A stretch of DNA of 64,000 nucleotides from Ruegeria sp. SCSIO 43209 (GTDB taxonomy: Bacteria > Pseudomonadota > Alphaproteobacteria > Rhodobacterales > Rhodobacteraceae), in contig NZ_CP065359.1 in the NCBI RefSeq assembly GCF_019904295.1, forward strand, positions 2,815,001-2,879,000, read 5' to 3'. The stretch's first letter is position 1. Every line of letters starts with the position of its first letter. A program made the position numbers and the translations under genes. The notes under the pieces are model-generated. The model searched no databases and was not told where the DNA came from. It worked only from the letters and a program-made list of their open reading frames with translations. Of the stretch, positions 8,500 through 18,509 are shown piece after piece.

Positions 8500-9855
8500 A
8501 TGACACTGAAACCTCAACTGGCACGGCTTGGACTTTTTGACGCGAAAGTACCGCGTTACACAAGCTATCCCACCGCACCCCACTTCAGCAATGACGTTGG
8601 GGCCGATCTGTTTAGCGACTGGATTTCCGGGATTGCTCCGGGCAGTTCAATCTCGCTTTACATCCACGTACCTTTCTGCCGTCGGCTGTGCTGGTTTTGC
8701 GCCTGCCGGACACAAGGCACCCAGACTGATAACCCGGTCATCGCCTATGTCGACGTGCTAAAGGCCGAGCTGGATTTGCTGGCGGCACGCCTGCCAGAGG
8801 GTGTTACATTGTCGCGGCTGCACTGGGGCGGCGGCACGCCGACGCTGTTGAATGCAGACCTGATGCGGGATCTGGCCGCGCGAATCCTTGAGATTGTGCC
8901 TCTAGGCCCAGACGCCGAGTTTTCCGTCGAGATCGATCCGAATGAGATCGACGAATCCCGGCTGGATGCACTGGCCGAAGCCGGGATGAACCGCGCATCG
9001 ATCGGCGTTCAGGATTTTGACGACGAAATCCAGAAAACCATCGGTCGCATTCAAAGCTATGACACCACCCGCGAAGCTGCCGAGATGATCCGCGCGCGTG
9101 GTATATCCAGCCTGAATGCGGACATCCTTTATGGCCTGCCCCACCAGACCAAGGCACGCATGACCGAAAGTGTGCAAAAGCTGTTGTCGCTGAACCCTGA
9201 CCGGGTCGCACTCTATGGCTACGCGCATGTGCCGTGGATGGCCAAGCGCCAGCAGTTGATTCCATCAGATGCCCTGCCCACACCGGAACAGCGACTGGAA
9301 CTTTTTGAAACCGCCCGGCGACTGTTCCGATGGGACAATTATGCCGAGATCGGGATCGACCACTTTGCAACGCAGGACGATGGGCTGACCCATGCGCTGC
9401 GCGCTGGTCGATTGAAACGGAATTTCCAGGGCTATACAGACGATCAAGCTCCTATTCTGATTGGCTTGGGTGCCAGCTCGATCTCACGCTTTCCGGAAGG
9501 ATATGCGCAAAACGCACCGGCAACCTCGGCTCATACGAAGGCCATACGCGAAGGGCGGTTCTCGACGTCGCGCGGGCATTTGTTCAAAGATCAGGATGTT
9601 CTACGGTCTCGTCTGATCGAAGCATTGATGTGCGATTTTCAGATCAACTCGGCCGAGATTCTGCGCGATTATGACATTTCAACTGCGGAACTGCAGCAAA
9701 TGTACGCAACGGCAAACGCGGCCTTCGACGGGTTGCTACGCGTGGATGAAAACGGATTGTTCATACCGCCCGAAGCACGTGCGCTGACCCGCATGATCGC
9801 GCGCAGCTTTGACACGTATGATCTGAGTAAGGCTGGGCATAGTTCCGCGATCTGA
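8500..9855 (+). CDS. hemN: Oxygen-independent coproporphyrinogen III oxidase (radical SAM)
   Basis: Converts coproporphyrinogen III to protoporphyrinogen IX without oxygen, providing heme at low oxygen. The 451-residue protein has the radical-SAM cluster HVPFCRRLCWFC (C60, C64, C67) plus the extra cysteine of the HemN family just after it (ACR), the GGGTPT SAM-binding motif and the C-terminal HemN domain (GIDHFATQDDGL). The pairing with fnrL across an FNR box matches the arrangement known in Rhodobacter relatives. No Shine-Dalgarno sequence is visible. The heme made would feed the c- and b-type hemes of the nearby cbb3 oxidase. Confidence 0.96.
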   Translation: MTLKPQLARLGLFDAKVPRYTSYPTAPHFSNDVGADLFSDWISGIAPGSSISLYIHVPFCRRLCWFCACRTQGTQTDNPVIAYVDVLKAELDLLAARLPEGVTLSRLHWGGGTPTLLNADLMRDLAARILEIVPLGPDAEFSVEIDPNEIDESRLDALAEAGMNRASIGVQDFDDEIQKTIGRIQSYDTTREAAEMIRARGISSLNADILYGLPHQTKARMTESVQKLLSLNPDRVALYGYAHVPWMAKRQQLIPSDALPTPEQRLELFETARRLFRWDNYAEIGIDHFATQDDGLTHALRAGRLKRNFQGYTDDQAPILIGLGASSISRFPEGYAQNAPATSAHTKAIREGRFSTSRGHLFKDQDVLRSRLIEALMCDFQINSAEILRDYDISTAELQQMYATANAAFDGLLRVDENGLFIPPEARALTRMIARSFDTYDLSKAGHSSAI

Positions 9856-9867
9856 ACACTCTTCGGC

Positions 9868-9886
9868 AGGTCGTTTTTCGCGACCT
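9868..9886 (+). terminator. Hairpin downstream of hemN
   Basis: AGGTCG (9868-9873) pairs with CGACCT (9881-9886) just after the hemN stop. The U-run lies in the loop rather than behind the stem, so termination would be weak. Confidence 0.4.
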
Positions 9887-10068
9887 TCCCTTACAAACCG
9901 GCACGGGGGCTTGACGCATGCCTTCGGTTTTCTCCACACTCAAGGGGTGGAGAGACCCACCTCTTCACAGCCTGAGGCAGGCAAACGCAGACAGTTCTTG
10001 CCGACGCGCATGCGTTCGACAGCCCTTTTCGTGCAGCCATACTGCAACCTGAAAGAGGGACAGCACTC
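9887..10068 (+). other. Leader of the EF-G-like gene with small hairpins
   Basis: Gene-free stretch of about 180 bases. It holds a 6-bp hairpin GGGTGG-AGAGA-CCCACC (9945-9961) and another at 10032-10046 (TGCAG-CCATA-CTGCA) just before the GAGGGA ribosome site of the next gene. A TTGACG that could be a -35 box is at about 9911-9916. I could not match it to a known riboswitch class. Confidence 0.3.
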
Positions 10069-11994
10069 ATGCGCGTTTTCACCGTCCTCGGCCCCAGCCA
10101 ATCGGGCAAATCCACCTTGGTCGAAGCGATCAGCCGCCTCGACGGGCGGCCCACCACATTCGATGTTGCCGGAACCGTGCATCTGCACGGTTTTTCTTAT
10201 TTAAACGAACCGTGGTGCGCGGTGGACGTAGACGGAGGCGGCGATGCGCTGGCCTATGTCGGCCCGGCCATGGCGATCTCGGACGCAGCAGTTGTGGTTG
10301 TCCCACCCGATCCGGATGCCTCCGTTCTGTGTGCCCCGTATCTAAGGTTGGTCGAAGAGGCGGGCATTCCCTGCTTCTTGTTCATCAACCGCATGGACAG
10401 CCCCAATGGCCGCATCCGCGACATCGTTGCTGCGCTGCAGACCTATTGCACCCACCACATCGCCCTGCGGCAAGTGCCGATCCGGGACGGAGACACCATT
10501 ATCGGCGCAGTCGATCTGATCTCGGAGCGCGCCTGGAAGTATCAGGAGGGGCAGCCCTCGGCCCTGATCGAGCTACCGCAATCAGCGGAAGACCGTGAAC
10601 AGGAAGCACGCACCGAGTTGTTGGAGACCCTATCGGATTTCGATGACAATCTGCTGGAGCAACTGATTGAGGACAAACAGCCCCCAAGCGACGAGGTCTA
10701 CGAGCTGGCCGCACAGGTCTTGCAGAACCATCAGCTTATCCCGGCCTGCCTAGGTGCCGCGAGCCATGGCAACGGTCTGACCCGCTTGATGAAAGCGCTG
10801 CGTCATGAAGCACCGGAATTCAAAATTGCAGCTGACCGGGATGAGGCCGAAGAAAACGCCCGTGCCATTGCCGGCTTTGCGGATGTGAAGAAGCATATCG
10901 GCAAGATCACCGTTTTGCGCGGTCTGGGCGACGGCGTCAAAGCGCATGAATCCCTTGGCGGCGAAACTGTTGGAAATCTGACAACCTTGGACGCCAAGAC
11001 CCAGATCAGCGCGCTTGAAGCCGGACATATTGGCCTTGCTGTCAAATCCGACCACCTTAATCCCGGCTTCATCTATGACAGCGCGGCGGCAACGCCGTTG
11101 CCGGAATGGGCCTCATCCCATCCTGCCGCGCATCGTCAGGTCGTATCGCCTGCGCACGAGCGAGACGACGTGCGCCTGTCGAATGCGTTGACCCGGCTGG
11201 TTGAGATCGACCCCGGCCTGCATCTGGAGCAAGACGAGCTGAGCGGTCATTCCATTCTGGGCTCACAAGGTCCGCAGCATATGCGGCGCGTGACCGCCAA
11301 ACTCGCCGAGGATTTTGGCATCGAGATCGAGGCCGAGGCCGCCGGAACCGCCTATCGCGAAACCATTCGCACAAAGGTCGATCATCGCCATCGCCACCGC
11401 AAGCAATCCGGCGGTGCGGGGCAGTTTGCCGATGTGGTCATATCCATCGCTCCGCTGCCGCGCGGCTCGGGGTTCCAGTTCGAGGAAGTGGTGAAAGGTG
11501 GGGCCGTACCCCGGAATTACATTCCTTCGGTTGAACACGGGGCCAAAGACGCATTGATCGAAGGGCCTGAAGGCTTCCCAGTTGTGGACGTCAAGGTGAC
11601 ACTCAGAGACGGCAAACACCATAACGTGGACAGTTCCGATTATGCTTTCCGCACTGCTGGCAAGAATGCCGTGCGCGAAGCGCTACCCGAGGCGAAACCC
11701 GTCGTCCTGCAACCTATCCTGAACGCCGAAATCCATCTGCCCTCAACCTTCGTCGGCGATCTTGTCCCGACGATCAGCTCGCTGCAGGGGCAGGTTCTTG
11801 GGTTTGAAGGCAACCCCAACGCCTCAGGCTGGGAAATCTTCAATGCGACGCTCCCCGCCGTGGCCGAGGATGAACTGCACCGCACACTTGCCAGTGCTAC
11901 ACGCGGGACCGGTTGGGTCAAACTACAATTCGATCACTATGAAGAGCTACGCGGCCCCGTTCCCGCGTCAGCCAAAAATAAGGAAATAGCCTGA
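10069..11994 (+). CDS. Elongation factor G-like protein with degenerate GTPase motifs
   Basis: A 641-residue translational-GTPase paralogue with the EF-G/TetM domain order: G domain, domain II, domain III (EIDPGLHLEQDE), domain IV (HRHRKQSGGAGQFADVVISI) and domain V. The P-loop is present (GPSQSGKST), but where EF-G has DTPGH there is DVDGGGDALAY, and the G4 motif reads NRMD instead of NKxD. It is shorter than true EF-G (about 700). It is therefore not the housekeeping factor but one of the EF-G-like proteins common in alphaproteobacteria; its role is unknown. It may bind ribosomes without normal GTP hydrolysis. Start supported by GAGGGA upstream. Confidence 0.85.
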   Translation: MRVFTVLGPSQSGKSTLVEAISRLDGRPTTFDVAGTVHLHGFSYLNEPWCAVDVDGGGDALAYVGPAMAISDAAVVVVPPDPDASVLCAPYLRLVEEAGIPCFLFINRMDSPNGRIRDIVAALQTYCTHHIALRQVPIRDGDTIIGAVDLISERAWKYQEGQPSALIELPQSAEDREQEARTELLETLSDFDDNLLEQLIEDKQPPSDEVYELAAQVLQNHQLIPACLGAASHGNGLTRLMKALRHEAPEFKIAADRDEAEENARAIAGFADVKKHIGKITVLRGLGDGVKAHESLGGETVGNLTTLDAKTQISALEAGHIGLAVKSDHLNPGFIYDSAAATPLPEWASSHPAAHRQVVSPAHERDDVRLSNALTRLVEIDPGLHLEQDELSGHSILGSQGPQHMRRVTAKLAEDFGIEIEAEAAGTAYRETIRTKVDHRHRHRKQSGGAGQFADVVISIAPLPRGSGFQFEEVVKGGAVPRNYIPSVEHGAKDALIEGPEGFPVVDVKVTLRDGKHHNVDSSDYAFRTAGKNAVREALPEAKPVVLQPILNAEIHLPSTFVGDLVPTISSLQGQVLGFEGNPNASGWEIFNATLPAVAEDELHRTLASATRGTGWVKLQFDHYEELRGPVPASAKNKEIA

Positions 11995-12004
11995 CATCAA
12001 AGGC

Positions 12005-12025
12005 GCGGGCTGCGTGTCAGCCCGC
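12005..12025. terminator. Bidirectional hairpin between EF-G-like gene and yejF
   Basis: GCGGGCTG (12005-12012) pairs with CAGCCCGC (12018-12025) around CGTGT. It lies between convergent genes and overlaps the yejF stop codon. Confidence 0.55.
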
Positions 12026-13594
12026 CGCCGCGATCAGCTCGCGGGTATAGTCGGTCTGGGCGTGTTCGAACAAATCTTCGGCAGCGCCCATCTCGACCAC
12101 ATCGCCGTTTCGCATGACGATCACGTTGTGGGACATCGCGCGCACGACCTTCAGATCGTGACTGATGAACAGATAGGCCAGCCCGTATTTCCTTTGCAGG
12201 TCACGCAGCAGGTCAACGATCTGCACCTGCACGGTCATGTCCAGCGCACTTGTAGGCTCGTCCAGAACCAGCAGCTTGGGCCGCAACACCATGGCGCGGG
12301 CGATGGCGATCCGCTGGCGTTGCCCGCCGGAAAACTCATGCGGATAGCGGTCCATCGCAGAGGGGTCCAATCCGACCTCGTTCATCACTTCAGCCACCAG
12401 ATCGCGCGGGGCGCGATGAGGATCGACCTTATGGATGGCCAGCCCCTCGGCGATGATCTGCATGCAGGTCATCCGCGGGCTGAGGCTGCCGAACGGATCC
12501 TGAAATACGATCTGCATGTCCTTGCGCAATCGCCGCAACTCGCGCGTTGACCAGCGGCGCACATTCTGGTCGCGGAAAGTGATCCCGCCCTCGGACGCGA
12601 TCAGACGCATGATCGCCAGCGCCAGCGTCGTCTTGCCCGAGCCGCTCTCCCCCACGATCCCAAGCGTTTCCCCGGCACGGACGCTGAGGGTCGCGTCGTT
12701 GACGGCCTTCACATAGCCTACGGTCCGTTTCAGGAAACCGCGCTGGATCGGGAACCAGACTTTCAGGTGATCGGTGCGGGCTACCTCTTCGGCATCCGGG
12801 GCCACCGGGTCGGGGTGCCCGGACGGCTCGGCCTCCAGAAGCTTGCGAGTATAGGGGTGTTGCGGGTTGTCGAAAATCTCCGTTGTCACTCCGGCTTCGA
12901 CGATTTCTCCGTCCTTCATCACGCAAACCCGGTCGGCGATGCGGCGGACGATGCCAAGGTCATGGGTGATGAACAACATCCCCATGTTCTCGGACTTTTG
13001 CAGTTCGGCCAGCAACTCCAGAATCTGCGCCTGGATGGTGACGTCCAGCGCCGTTGTCGGCTCATCCGCGATCAAAATGTCCGGCTTGTTCGCCAACGCC
13101 ATCGCGATCATCACGCGTTGACGCTGCCCGCCGGACAACTGGTGCGGATAGCTGTCCAGCCGTTCCTCGGGGTCTCGGATGCCGACCTTGGTCAGCAGTT
13201 CTACAATCCGTTCCCGCGCCTCATCGCCGGTAACGCCCTGATGCAGAGCCAGCGATTCCGCCATCTGTTTCTGGATCGTGTGCAATGGATTGAGCGAGGT
13301 CATCGGCTCCTGAAAGATGAAACTAATGTCGTTGCCGCGCACGTCCATCAACCTGTCTTCGGACGCGCCAATCATCTCTTGACCGCCATAGGTGACTGAG
13401 CCTTCGACAATTGCGCTATCACCCAGCAGCGACACAGTGCTCAACGCCGTCACGGATTTGCCCGAACCGGATTCGCCCACCAGTGCCACCGTCTCCCCCC
13501 GATCCACGGTAAAGGACACGCCTTTGACTGCCGCACTCACCTGCCCGTCCTGCCGGAACGAGACCTTGAGGTTGTTCACATCCAACAGGCTCAT
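12017..13594 (-). CDS. yejF: Peptide ABC transporter, fused double ATPase (YejF-type)
   Basis: Energises uptake by a YejABEF-type peptide importer. The 525-residue protein contains two complete ABC ATPase domains: Walker [10 protein letters not shown] and GESGSGKTT, signature SGGQRQR in both halves, Walker [13 protein letters not shown] and [12 protein letters not shown], each with its switch histidine. This single-chain DppD-DppF layout is diagnostic of YejF. The start overlaps the yejE stop by four bases. It is the last gene of the yejABEF operon. Confidence 0.93.
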   Translation of the reverse strand: MSLLDVNNLKVSFRQDGQVSAAVKGVSFTVDRGETVALVGESGSGKSVTALSTVSLLGDSAIVEGSVTYGGQEMIGASEDRLMDVRGNDISFIFQEPMTSLNPLHTIQKQMAESLALHQGVTGDEARERIVELLTKVGIRDPEERLDSYPHQLSGGQRQRVMIAMALANKPDILIADEPTTALDVTIQAQILELLAELQKSENMGMLFITHDLGIVRRIADRVCVMKDGEIVEAGVTTEIFDNPQHPYTRKLLEAEPSGHPDPVAPDAEEVARTDHLKVWFPIQRGFLKRTVGYVKAVNDATLSVRAGETLGIVGESGSGKTTLALAIMRLIASEGGITFRDQNVRRWSTRELRRLRKDMQIVFQDPFGSLSPRMTCMQIIAEGLAIHKVDPHRAPRDLVAEVMNEVGLDPSAMDRYPHEFSGGQRQRIAIARAMVLRPKLLVLDEPTSALDMTVQVQIVDLLRDLQRKYGLAYLFISHDLKVVRAMSHNVIVMRNGDVVEMGAAEDLFEHAQTDYTRELIAAAG

Positions 13595-14697
13595 GAGAAG
13601 GTCTTTCTGGGATCAAACGCATCGCGGACGCCTTCAAAAATGAAGACCAACAGCGACAGCATGATGGCAAAGGTGAAGAAGGCAGTGAAGGCCAGCCACG
13701 GTGCCTGAAGGTTCTGTTTCGCCTGCAAAGTCAACTCTCCAAGCGACGGGGCTGAAGACGGCAAACCGAAGCCAAGGAAGTCCAGCGAAGCCAGCCCACC
13801 GATGGTTCCAGTCACGATGAACGGCATGAAGGTCAGCGTGGCGACCATCGCATTAGGCAGCATGTGGCGAAACATGATCGTCATGTTACCCACGCCCAGC
13901 GCCCGCGCGGCACGGACATACTCCAAATTTCGTGCCCGCAGGAATTCAGCGCGCACGACGCCCACCAGTCCGGTCCAACTGAACAGGATCATCAGAATCA
14001 CCAAGAGCCAGAAACTTCGCCCAAGAATCGCGAACATGATGATAATGACATAAAGCGAGGGTGTCGCCGACCAGATCTCGATAATACGTTGGAAGATCAG
14101 ATCCAGCCAACCGCCAAAGAACCCCTGAATGGCCCCAGCAAAAATGCCGATCAGACTGGCCACGCCGGTGACGAGTAAAGTGAACAGGATCGACAGGCGG
14201 AAGCCATAGATGACACGAGCTAGCACATCTCGCTTGGTGTCGTCAGTGCCGAGCAGATTCTGACCATTAGGCGGCAGCGGTGCAGCGCCCGGGCGGTCCA
14301 CGCTGGTGTTGAAGGAATACGGGATTGGAGGCCAGATGGCCCAGCCTCGCTCAAACCCATCCGCTTCGAACGTGCCCGCCTTGATTTCGTCGATGATACC
14401 TTCGGGGTCGTCGAAGCACTGATCCAATCCGCCGCTATCGATCAGGCACATGACCTCGGGGTCGCGATAGATCGCCTCGGTCTGGAAATCGCCTCCGAAT
14501 TCCGTTTCAGCGTAAAAGTTGAAGACAGGCGTGTAGATTTCACCCCGGTACTTTACCAGGATCGGTTTGTCGTTGGCGATGAACTCGGCAAACAGCGATA
14601 GGCCGAACAACACCGAGAAGATGATCAGCGACCAGAACGCCCTGCCATTGCGCCGGAAATTGCGCCAACGGCGCTGATTGAGAGGGGAGAGTGCCAT
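13591..14697 (-). CDS. yejE: Peptide ABC transporter permease YejE
   Basis: Inner-membrane permease half of the peptide importer. The 368-residue protein has an N-terminal helix, a long periplasmic insert (about residues 45-150) typical of YejE, then the core permease helices with the ATPase-docking EAA-type loop (RARNLEYVRAARALGVGN). It directly follows yejB, with the stop codon of yejB adjacent to this ATG, and overlaps yejF. Confidence 0.92.
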   Translation of the reverse strand: MALSPLNQRRWRNFRRNGRAFWSLIIFSVLFGLSLFAEFIANDKPILVKYRGEIYTPVFNFYAETEFGGDFQTEAIYRDPEVMCLIDSGGLDQCFDDPEGIIDEIKAGTFEADGFERGWAIWPPIPYSFNTSVDRPGAAPLPPNGQNLLGTDDTKRDVLARVIYGFRLSILFTLLVTGVASLIGIFAGAIQGFFGGWLDLIFQRIIEIWSATPSLYVIIIMFAILGRSFWLLVILMILFSWTGLVGVVRAEFLRARNLEYVRAARALGVGNMTIMFRHMLPNAMVATLTFMPFIVTGTIGGLASLDFLGFGLPSSAPSLGELTLQAKQNLQAPWLAFTAFFTFAIMLSLLVFIFEGVRDAFDPRKTFS

Positions 14698-15792
14698 TTA
14701 CCCCTCCCGCTTTTCGAAATCGATACGCGGGTCAACGAGCACATACATCAGATCGCTGATAATGCCGACGACCAGCCCCATCAGGCCAAATATGAAAAGC
14801 GTACCAAAAATCACCGGATAGTCGCGCGCCACTGCCGCCTCAAAGCCCAGACGCCCAAGACCATCGAGCGAGAAAATGGTTTCGATGATGATCGATCCAC
14901 CGAAGAACACACCAATGAATACAGCAGGGAAACCTGCAATCACGATCAGCATCGCGTTGCGGAAGACATGACCATACAGCACCTTGCTTTCACTCAAACC
15001 CTTGGCGCGAGCGGTCATCACGTACTGCTTCTTGATCTCATCCAGAAACGAGTTCTTGGTCAGCAGCGTCAGCGTCGCAAAGGCCGAGATGGTCAGCGCG
15101 ATTATCGGCAAAGCGATGTGCCAGAAATAGTCAGTAATCTTTCCAAACAGGCTGAGGCTGTCCCAATTGTCCGAGGTCAAACCCCGTAGCGGGAAAATCT
15201 GCCAGTAAGAGCCACCGGCGAACAACACCAGCAGCAGAATGGCAAACAGGAAACCGGGGATAGCATAGGCCACGATGATCGCACCGCTGGTCCAAGTATC
15301 AAAGCTCGACCCGTCCTTGATCGCCTTGCGGATACCTAGCGGGATCGAGACCAGATAGGCGATCAGCGTCGACCACAGACCCAGCGAAATAGACACCGGC
15401 ATCTTTTCCAGCACCAGATCAATCACACTGATCGAGCGGAAATAGCTCTCGCCAAAATCCAGCGTCAGGTAGTTGCCCATCATGCCTAGAAAGCGTTCCA
15501 GTGGCGGTTTGTCGAAGCCAAACTCTTTTTCCAGTTCAGCGATGAATTCGGGCGGAAGGCCACGCGCACCGACGTATTTGTCATCAAAGGCACCACCTGC
15601 GGGCTCGGCCCCGGCTCCGGCATCGCCACCACCAGCGAACCCAGCAAAGACGTCGCCCTGCCCTTCGATCTGCGCGATGATCTGTTCAATGGGACCACCG
15701 GGCACGAACTGCACCAGCGTGAAGTTGACGATCATGATGCCCAGAAGGGTCGGAATGACCAGCAACAGGCGTCTTAGGATATAGGCGCCCAT
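14698..15792 (-). CDS. yejB: Peptide ABC transporter permease YejB
   Basis: Second permease subunit of the importer. The N-terminus [20 protein letters not shown] is the usual DppB-type opening; a periplasmic segment rich in Gly/Ala (about residues 45-75) is a family-typical low-complexity insert. The EAA loop reads [20 protein letters not shown]. Length 364. It begins one base after the yejA stop region and is cotranscribed with yejA, yejE and yejF. Confidence 0.92.
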   Translation of the reverse strand: MGAYILRRLLLVIPTLLGIMIVNFTLVQFVPGGPIEQIIAQIEGQGDVFAGFAGGGDAGAGAEPAGGAFDDKYVGARGLPPEFIAELEKEFGFDKPPLERFLGMMGNYLTLDFGESYFRSISVIDLVLEKMPVSISLGLWSTLIAYLVSIPLGIRKAIKDGSSFDTWTSGAIIVAYAIPGFLFAILLLVLFAGGSYWQIFPLRGLTSDNWDSLSLFGKITDYFWHIALPIIALTISAFATLTLLTKNSFLDEIKKQYVMTARAKGLSESKVLYGHVFRNAMLIVIAGFPAVFIGVFFGGSIIIETIFSLDGLGRLGFEAAVARDYPVIFGTLFIFGLMGLVVGIISDLMYVLVDPRIDFEKREG

Positions 15793-15793
15793 G

Positions 15794-17704
15794 TTATCGC
15801 AGCGCGCCTTTGGCTTTCAGGTCAGCCTCTTTCTCGGGGTTGATCCACCACAGATCGAGATACCCAAGCGAGAATGGAGGCAGGTTTTCAGGGTATTCGT
15901 ACATGTCGTAATAAGCCGTCCAGTAATCCGCCACATACCCATCGGGAATGACGAAGAACTCATAACGCAAGACACGATCCAACGCCATCAGCGCAGCATC
16001 CTGTTCCGCCTGATTTGTGGTGTCGAATGACGCTTCGATCACAGCGTCAACAAGTGGGCTGGCAAGACCGGCAGGGTTGAACAAGCTAAACGCGGCTTCT
16101 TCCGATCCGTACATCTGACTGAGACCCCCGCCGGTCGACAGGAACGAGCCGTAGCGGTTCGAATATACCATATCATAATCACGCTCACGCCGCCGCAGGG
16201 TGAATTGAGAAGGATCTACCTTCTCGGCCGAAGCATCCACACCGATCGACTGCAGGTTCTGCACATAGGTCTCGATCATGGTGGCGGTCGAGGTTGGAAT
16301 GCTCGACGCATACGGAATATTGACCTTCAGCGTCTGCCCATCGGCATTGCGGCGCAGATTGCCGTCGCCGACGGGCCAACCAGCCTCGTCCAGCAGTTTC
16401 GAGGCTTGCCGCAAATTGCGACGGTCGTTCAACCGAGCTGGATTGGATTCGTGGACGACAAGCGCAGGCTCGCTGAACACCTCGGCCGGAACCACGTCAC
16501 CCAGCGTTTCCAGAAACGCCAGTTCGGCACCCTCCGGCACGCCTGTCGCTTCAAGATGTGTCCCCTGCACAAATGAACTGCGCGGTGCGTTCAGACCGAA
16601 CATCAGCGATTCATTTGCCCATTCGAAATTGAACGCCAGCGCCAGCGCTTTACGCACATTCTTGTCGGCAAATTGAGGCTTGCCCAGATTGAAAACGAAA
16701 CCCGACGGCGTCGGTGGGCTACCATCCACGATCTCGTCCTGCACGACAAACCCTTCGCTGAGTTTCGGGAAATCGTAACTAGAGGCCCAGAGCTTGGGGT
16801 CACTTTCGATACGCATCGTGTATTCGCCCGCCTTGAACCCTTCGAAGGCTGCGGTTTGATCCGCGAAATACTCGATCCGGATAGTGTCGTAATTGTTGCG
16901 GCCTATGTTGATCGGCAGATCCTTGCCCCAATAATCGTCGCGACGCTTGTAGACGATCCGACGATTGATGTCGTAGCTGTCCAGTTTGTAAGGGCCAGAG
17001 CCAACCGCGACCTCCAACCGGGGTTCGTCGAGGCGACGGCTTTCATCAGCCTCGAACCAGGCTTTTGAAAATACCGGAGTAGACCCGACGGTTTCGATCA
17101 ACCCGCGCCGGGTGACATCCGGACTAAAAGTAAATTTTACAGTGTGGTCGTCCAGAGCTTCAGCCCCTGTAACCATGCGCCCGACGGCTTGCGCATAAGA
17201 CGGCAAACCCTGCTCAATGAACAAACGATGACTATAGACGACGTCTTCGGCAGTCACCGGGGTGCCATCCCAGAACATAGCTTCGGGGCGCAGATTGAAG
17301 ATCACATAATTGCGCCCTTCGTCATATTCCATACTTTCCGCAATAACCCCATAATACTGCCCGACACTGTCCGCGGTACTTTCGATCAGCGGGTCATATT
17401 GAAGCGTGGTCAAAGCGCCTGCCCGCCCCTTGCGCGAATAAGGGTTCAGGGAATCAAACGTACCTGAGCCCGATAAAGACAGCTCTCCGCCCTTTGGTGC
17501 GTCTGGGTTGACGTAGTTCAAGTACGGATAGTCGGCCGGATAATCCAGATTTCCGAAATAGGAATACCCGTGGCTGCGCGTGACGCCCTCTTCATTGGCA
17601 CGGGCAGGATCGCTGCTGCCCAGAACCAGTGTCGCCGAAATCCCCAAAGCCGCAGCCCAAGCGTGAATTCCGGTAAAGCGCATCTGGGGCAGAAGGGGTT
17701 TCAT
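15794..17704 (-). CDS. yejA: Periplasmic oligopeptide-binding protein YejA-type
   Basis: Extracytoplasmic solute-binding protein (family 5) of the YejABEF importer, which in enterobacteria takes up microcin C and other peptides. After a signal peptide ending near DPARA, the mature part shows [20 protein letters not shown] and [20 protein letters not shown], typical of YejA. I place the start at 17704 ([10 protein letters not shown]), which has AGAGGAC upstream; a further in-frame ATG at 17737 lacks a clear ribosome site, and one at 17680 is also possible. About 636 residues. Substrate range cannot be read from sequence. Confidence 0.9.
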   Translation of the reverse strand: MKPLLPQMRFTGIHAWAAALGISATLVLGSSDPARANEEGVTRSHGYSYFGNLDYPADYPYLNYVNPDAPKGGELSLSGSGTFDSLNPYSRKGRAGALTTLQYDPLIESTADSVGQYYGVIAESMEYDEGRNYVIFNLRPEAMFWDGTPVTAEDVVYSHRLFIEQGLPSYAQAVGRMVTGAEALDDHTVKFTFSPDVTRRGLIETVGSTPVFSKAWFEADESRRLDEPRLEVAVGSGPYKLDSYDINRRIVYKRRDDYWGKDLPINIGRNNYDTIRIEYFADQTAAFEGFKAGEYTMRIESDPKLWASSYDFPKLSEGFVVQDEIVDGSPPTPSGFVFNLGKPQFADKNVRKALALAFNFEWANESLMFGLNAPRSSFVQGTHLEATGVPEGAELAFLETLGDVVPAEVFSEPALVVHESNPARLNDRRNLRQASKLLDEAGWPVGDGNLRRNADGQTLKVNIPYASSIPTSTATMIETYVQNLQSIGVDASAEKVDPSQFTLRRRERDYDMVYSNRYGSFLSTGGGLSQMYGSEEAAFSLFNPAGLASPLVDAVIEASFDTTNQAEQDAALMALDRVLRYEFFVIPDGYVADYWTAYYDMYEYPENLPPFSLGYLDLWWINPEKEADLKAKGALR

Positions 17705-17820
17705 CAGGCTCGTCCTCTGAATTTCTGTCGTCTTCATTGTCGTGCCCGCCAGCTAAAGGTCCAGCACTGTCAGTTGCAAGTTTAGAATGCGTGAACGCTT
17801 TGTGAAGTTCTTCTCAGACA

Positions 17821-17853
17821 AAAAATAAAGCCGCTGCGCAAGGCAGCGGCTTT
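17821..17853 (-). terminator. Rho-independent terminator of the cytochrome c gene
   Basis: A perfect 11-bp stem, AAAGCCGCTGC (17827-17837) with GCAGCGGCTTT (17843-17853), and a T-rich run in the leftward direction (TTTATTTTTT on the minus strand). It lies 26 bases past the cytochrome gene stop and also separates it from yejA. Confidence 0.85.
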
Positions 17854-17878
17854 AAATCCTGCAAATCTGATCAACAGA

Positions 17879-18388
17879 TCAGTTGCCGATGGTCTGCAGA
17901 TACGCAATCAGATCGGCGCGTTCTTGTGGTTTTTTCAGGCCAGCAAAGCTCATCGAAGTGCCCGAGATATAGGCGCTTGGGCGTTCCAGGAACGCGTCCA
18001 GGGCTTCGGGTGTCCAGTTGCCGCCATGCGCCTGCATCGAGGCCGAATAACCGGTGAAGCCTTTTGCTGAGGCAACCGGGCGATCTACGACACCGTAAAG
18101 GTAAGGACCTGTACCATTGGCGCCGTCTTCCAGTTTGTGGCAAGCGGTGCACTTGCGGAATACGCGCGCGCCTTTTTCCGGATCGGCTGCAGCCAACATA
18201 TCTTCAAAGACTACTTCTTCGCCGTCCGCGCTTTCGCCCGAGCTTTCGGTTTCGATAATGTAAGCAGCTTCGGCAAGATGGCTGTCAGAGCTATAGAGGA
18301 CATCCGCCCCCCATTTTGCCAGAAGCAACACCAGGAAGGTGCCAAACAAGCCGGCTGCGGCTTTGGTAACTGTCATCGTGTCGAACAT
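17879..18388 (-). CDS. cycM: Membrane-anchored monoheme cytochrome c (CycM/cytochrome cy-like)
   Basis: A 169-residue cytochrome with an uncleaved N-terminal anchor (about residues 8-30), a linker rich in Glu/Ser (about 40-60) and a class I cytochrome c domain with CTACH, a KLEDGANGTGPYLYGV loop and GTSMSFAGLK, whose methionine is the axial ligand. Such proteins carry electrons between the bc1 complex and terminal oxidases while tethered to the membrane; this one could feed the cbb3 oxidase. It is monocistronic, divergent from pheA. Confidence 0.9.
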   Translation of the reverse strand: MFDTMTVTKAAAGLFGTFLVLLLAKWGADVLYSSDSHLAEAAYIIETESSGESADGEEVVFEDMLAAADPEKGARVFRKCTACHKLEDGANGTGPYLYGVVDRPVASAKGFTGYSASMQAHGGNWTPEALDAFLERPSAYISGTSMSFAGLKKPQERADLIAYLQTIGN

Positions 18389-18509
18389 TTTGATCGCGTG
18401 TCCATTTCAGCTGTCTGCGGGGTGTCTAAGGCTTCCCCTGAGAAGACGCAAGGTATAGACACCGCGACTAAACGCCCAATTCAAGAACTTGTTGCACGGA
18501 AACGACCAA

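Noticed and set aside
9945..9961. GGAGAGA motif resembling a glycine riboswitch start
   Set aside because: The other glycine-aptamer blocks (for example GAAGGGG) are absent and the downstream gene is not glycine-related.
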